Source: Pontederia crassipes
Lineage: Eukaryota; Streptophyta; Magnoliopsida; Commelinales; Pontederiaceae
Direction: 5' to 3'
DNA length: 64,000 bases
NCBI GenBank assembly: GCA_030549335.1
Contig: CM060198.1
Location: 47,271,353-47,335,352, forward strand
The notes under the pieces are model-generated. The model worked only from the letters and a program-made list of their open reading frames with translations. It made no database searches and was not told where the DNA came from. Shown here one piece after another: positions 62,402-64,000 of this stretch (positions within the stretch are counted from its first letter, which is position 1; each line of letters starts with the position of its first letter). The translations under genes and the position numbers were made by a program.

Positions 62402-64000
62402 TATAATATCCATAGAAAAAGGATTCGTCCCCGAATCCAGTGAGGAATAGAGCTTACCGAATAAGTGCAGAAACTCTTTGCGCATCTCAGATTTCAATTC
62501 CCACGTCGCATCCTTTTCGTGGTGGTACTTCCATGCGACTTTGACTAGCGAAATCTCTTTGTCCTTCCTATACTGGACCTTGCGATCCAAAATCTTCGTC
62601 GGATACTCTGCGTATGTCAAGTCCTCTTTCAAGTTGGGTTCTTCAATCCTTGTGACGTTGACGTCATCGTGCTTGTACTTTCAGAGCATGGATACGTGAA
62701 AAACATTGTGGACTCTTCCATAGGAAGGAGGTAGGGCCAATCTGCAAGCTGCATCGCCGACCAACTCGAGGACCTCGAAGGGACCAACAAACCGAGGGCC
62801 GAGCTTCCCTCGTTTGCTGAACCTCATCACTCCCTTCATCGGAGACACCTTCAATAGCACTTGGTCTCCGACCTCGAAAATCTGCTCTCGACGCTTCTTG
62901 TTGGCCTAGCTCTTCTGTTGTGACTGTGCAGCTTTCATCCTCTTCCGGATGATGTCAACCGTATCCGCATATTCCTGATCTCATACTGCTAGATCCTCGC
63001 TCATCGCAATCCTCTCGCCGACCTCGCCCCAATGTGCAGGCGAATGGCAAGGTCTTCCATACATCGCTTTGAAAGGTGCCATGCCGATGCTGGAGTGGAA
63101 ACTATTATTATACGAGAACTCGATCAACGGTAGATGCTCGTCCCAACTACTATGCCAATCCAAAGCACATGCTCGAAGCATGTCCTCTAGCGTCCGAATC
63201 ATCCTCTCTGACTGTCCGTCAGTCTGAGGATGGAAGGCTGTACTATAGTTCAATCTGGTCTCAAAAGTCTTTTGCAGACTCTTTCAAAATCTCAATGTGA
63301 ACCGGGGGTCACGGTCCGATACGATCGAAACTGGAATGCCATAAAGTCGGATGAACTCTCATACCTATACCTCCAGTAGACTCTCCACTGACTGCTTCCA
63401 CTTAATCGGAATGAAGTGGGCCGCCTTCGTCAATCTGTCGACCATGACCCAACCAAGTCCATCGTGATGTTCTCCCACTTCCATTCCGGTACTCTAGTGG
63501 CTTCATGAATCCGTACGATCGCTGGTGTTCGACCTTCACCTGTTGGCATATCAGGCATTTGGAAACGTAGTTAGCTATCTCCCATTTCATGTCGGGCCAC
63601 CAGAAACTACGTTTGATGTCTCTATACATCTTGGTGCTGCCTGGATGAATCACAAATTCCGACTAGTGGCCTTCGTCGAGCACCTCTCGTCGGACTGTAG
63701 CATCATTCGGAACCCAGAGATGCTTCTGATATCTGATTCCTCCATCGTTGTCAATTTTAAAGTCTTTGGTTCGCCTTGACATCTCTTGAACATCTTCATA
63801 TATCCAGCGTCAGCCAATTCTGCTGATGAGGCTGGGTTGCAGTTGGTGCATCATTAAAATTGCTTGGCGTCCTGCAACTCGTGGATTCCAGTAGTTGAGT
63901 TCCTCGATCAATTCGTACCTTCGTAGCTGGAGGAACGCCAGTGAAGCTTCCCATTTTCGACTAAGAGCGTCGGCTACCGAGTTCGCCTTACCAGAATGAT

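Larger units (their letters stand above)
59952..64000 (-). mobile_element. Ty3/gypsy chromovirus, Tekay/Del-like, partial
   Basis: Fossil LTR element on the minus strand; the window holds one LTR (59952-62401) and the downstream part of the internal region. Reading leftwards from the window end: a pol portion up to about 63660, the integrase zinc region (about 63650-63500; 'MIHPGSTKMYRDI', 'CLICQQVK'), the integrase core (about 63260-62980; 'STAFHPQTDGQSERMIRTLE'), and a C-terminal chromodomain-type segment ending beside the LTR (about 62640-62400; 'KILDRKVQYRKDKEISLVKV'). That C-terminus is characteristic of the Tekay/Del lineage. It is broken, with several interruptions in the visible part. 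Age cannot be judged because the partner LTR is outside the window. Confidence 0.85.

Overview
The window reads as nuclear DNA of a flowering plant, probably a monocot. It has AT-rich intergenic DNA, dense plant-type mobile elements (Ty3/gypsy chromoviruses, a FAR1-type Mutator element, hAT and Tourist-like miniature elements, CACTA ends, L1 and RTE LINEs), and four host genes of plant families. The monocot guess rests mainly on the very GC-rich gene at 17.5 kb and on how well the SIZ1 and RPS26 products match the cereal proteins as I remember them. No tRNA, rRNA, organellar or bacterial features were seen.

Layout. 1-5250: an old, broken chromovirus whose 5' LTR is cut by the window edge. 5364-5807 and 7072-7435: two short hAT-type elements with 8-bp target duplications. 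9590-14589: a complete 5-kb Mutator-like element with long inverted repeats, a 9-bp duplication and a decayed FAR1-type transposase. 17464-18699: a GC-rich, intronless plant-specific gene of unknown function. 20909-22954 (minus): the 40S ribosomal protein S26 gene, five exons. 25593-50548 (minus): a 16-exon, 25-kb SIZ1-type SUMO E3 ligase gene. Its coding parts splice to 860 residues with phase kept at every junction. Its introns have been filled by an RTE LINE, two short RTE derivatives, three L1 pieces and Tourist-like elements. 53.3-55.6 kb: CACTA-type ends with a nested solo LTR. 57603-58802: a CRINKLY4-like receptor ectodomain with a membrane span but no kinase. 59952 to the window end (minus): one LTR and part of the pol region of a Tekay/Del-like chromovirus.

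Host functions are unrelated to one another (translation, SUMO conjugation, cell-surface perception, unknown), as expected for plant gene neighbours. The most interesting observations are the two internally deleted RTE copies that share one deletion junction and so look like a mobile non-autonomous family, the kinase-less CRINKLY4-like protein, the strict antisense orientation of every retroposon in the SIZ1 introns, and the repeated 3' end of the L1 in SIZ1 intron 10. Exon boundaries were assigned by hand from GT/AG sites, frame and remembered family sequence; no alignment or database search was run.
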